DNA of 64,000 nucleotides, from positions 372,001 through 436,000 of the forward strand of contig NZ_SDDZ01000001.1 in NCBI RefSeq assembly GCF_004115975.1. Reading direction: 5' to 3'. A program made the position numbers and the translations under genes. The DNA is from Gelidibacter gilvus (lineage in GTDB: Bacteria; Bacteroidota; Bacteroidia; Flavobacteriales; Flavobacteriaceae). Shown here one piece after another: positions 63,318-64,000 of this stretch (the first letter of the stretch is position 1; each line of letters starts with the position of its first letter). The notes below the pieces were generated by a model that was not told the DNA's origin, ran no database searches, and saw only the letters and a program-made list of their open reading frames with translations.

Positions 63318-63719
63318 ATGAATCCAACCTTTATAAAAAGACAAGTTAATTTCTTACTTCTCATCACTGTTTTAAGTTTAGTACTTTATGGTATGCATAG
63401 TTATTTGCTGACCTATTTTGGAACGGAACTGAAATTGTTTTTTCCCGTGTGGCACATTTATGTCTTTCATTTTGTCGTAACCACCTTGTTGTACACTGCG
63501 GTAAACTATAAGTTTTCAACTGGTAAAACGGATATTTTTATGTTGTTCATGATTTGTACCTTCATTAAAATGTTTCTGGCTATTTTGTTTTTGTTACCTA
63601 TCATATTATCAGATTTTGAGAAGAAACAACCCGACATTTTTAACTTCTTTATTCCTTATTTTATCTTTCTGGGCTTTGAGGTTTACTCCATTACAAAATT
63701 CCTCCAAAAAGCACCATAA
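63318..63719 (+). CDS. DUF6168-like four-helix membrane protein
   Basis: A 133-residue protein with four hydrophobic helices (FLLLITVLSLVLYGMHSYL, VWHIYVFHFVVTTLLYTAV, IFMLFMICTFIKMFLAILFLL, IFNFFIPYFIFLGFEVYSI) and short loops. It lies between atpZ and atpB as in other flavobacteria, and its size resembles AtpI-like subunits. It is probably linked to ATP synthase assembly, but no function is established; the family name is from recognition. The 198-bp gap before it contains a CTTGTCGAAATGAAGGGAAG sequence of repeat type but no gene. Confidence 0.75.
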   Translation: MNPTFIKRQVNFLLLITVLSLVLYGMHSYLLTYFGTELKLFFPVWHIYVFHFVVTTLLYTAVNYKFSTGKTDIFMLFMICTFIKMFLAILFLLPIILSDFEKKQPDIFNFFIPYFIFLGFEVYSITKFLQKAP

Positions 63720-63750
63720 AGACCCTAGGCTTAATATTGATAAAAAAGTG

Positions 63751-63781
63751 TTTGACATTTAACATAATGTACGTACATTTG
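63751..63781 (+). promoter_or_regulatory. Candidate atpB promoter
   Basis: TTTG (63751-63754), a 19-bp spacer and TACATTTG (63774-63781) match both boxes of the Bacteroidetes promoter; this is the best match in the window. The ATG of atpB lies 38 nt downstream. Confidence 0.75.
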
Positions 63782-63819
63782 CACGGAATTTAGAGCAAGG
63801 TATTTTTAAGCTATTTATA

Positions 63820-64000
63820 ATGACATTAAACACTTTAAGAGCCGTATTATTTTTAGTTTTTTCTGTAGCAATCACCAATTCTGGTTTTGCTTCACAAGAT
63901 AACGAAGATCAAGATGAAGGGTTCAATGCCACTGAGATGATTATGCATCACGTTAAAGATGCCCATGAATTTCATATTGTAGATTGGAATAATGAACCTA
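63820..64000 (+). CDS. atpB: ATP synthase F0 subunit a, N-terminal fragment
   Basis: The gene runs off the window after 60 codons. The product begins with a signal-like hydrophobic stretch (LRAVLFLVFSVAITNSGFAS), then an acidic segment (QDNEDQDEGFNATEMI) and MHHVKDAHEFHIVDWNN, the N-terminus of Bacteroidota subunit a, the proton-channel subunit next to the c ring. A full promoter precedes it, so the structural atp genes can be transcribed separately from atpZ. Confidence 0.9.
   Translation, partial: MTLNTLRAVLFLVFSVAITNSGFASQDNEDQDEGFNATEMIMHHVKDAHEFHIVDWNNEP

Overview
The window is a stretch of chromosome from a marine-type member of the Bacteroidota, most likely family Flavobacteriaceae. 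This rests on the low G+C content, on flavobacterial protein families (SprE/PorW of the type IX secretion and gliding machinery, DUF4175, DUF4837, DUF5687, DUF6341, DUF6427, DUF6909), on A-rich leaders instead of clear Shine-Dalgarno sites, and on repeated matches to the Bacteroidetes promoter (-33 TTG/TTTG and -7 TAnnTTTG). Gene calls come from reading the translations; family names come from recognition, and no database search was run.

Layout. 1-1320: 3' end of a LysE-like exporter, a roughly 950-bp degenerate tandem repeat array, then tRNA-Cys(GCA). 1371-12556: folB, glnS, a FemAB/GNAT-like protein, a small acidic protein, a band-7 protein, gltX, a three-copy intergenic repeat, a giant DUF4175 coiled-coil membrane protein, ybeY. 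12662-14606: mnmG flanked by two near-identical parS-like palindromes. 14898-26218: housekeeping and envelope genes (methyltransferase, OmpH-like lipoprotein, holB, pgk, LysM transglycosylase, DUF4837 lipoprotein, tatA, M23 peptidase, GH3 enzyme, DUF6909).

26228-50611: a surface-polysaccharide (O-antigen/capsule) cluster of about 24 kb. It runs from a Wzz-like protein through rfbBACD (dTDP-L-rhamnose), a methyltransferase, a Wzx-like flippase, Wzy/WaaL-like proteins (three in total), glycosyltransferases, two related Gfo/Idh/MocA oxidoreductases (one fused to a zinc-dehydrogenase-like half), a duplicated-domain lipoprotein, an alpha/alpha-toroid protein, a WecG/TagA-type transferase, a UDP-glucuronate decarboxylase-like enzyme and the initiating polyprenyl-phosphate sugar transferase. 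Three genes on the opposite strand (GT4, wecB, a CapK/PaaK-like ligase) close the cluster tail to tail.

50660-64000: purD, DUF6341/DUF6427 membrane proteins, upp, DUF4254 with a family-9 glycosyltransferase, a PaaE-like ferredoxin reductase, a DUF5687/ABC transporter pair, then sprE/porW, a bactofilin, atpZ, a small membrane protein and the start of atpB, which heads the F-type ATP synthase operon.

The least ordinary items are (i) the array at 250-1199, in which a 22-bp palindrome is present or absent at exactly the same point in different repeat units; (ii) the parS-like pair around mnmG; (iii) the polysaccharide cluster with its unusual oxidoreductases, duplicated-domain lipoprotein and three polymerase/ligase-like proteins; and (iv) start codons lying only 4-6 nt beyond TAnnTTTG elements, which suggests leaderless transcripts. 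No CRISPR array, prophage or intact insertion sequence was seen.
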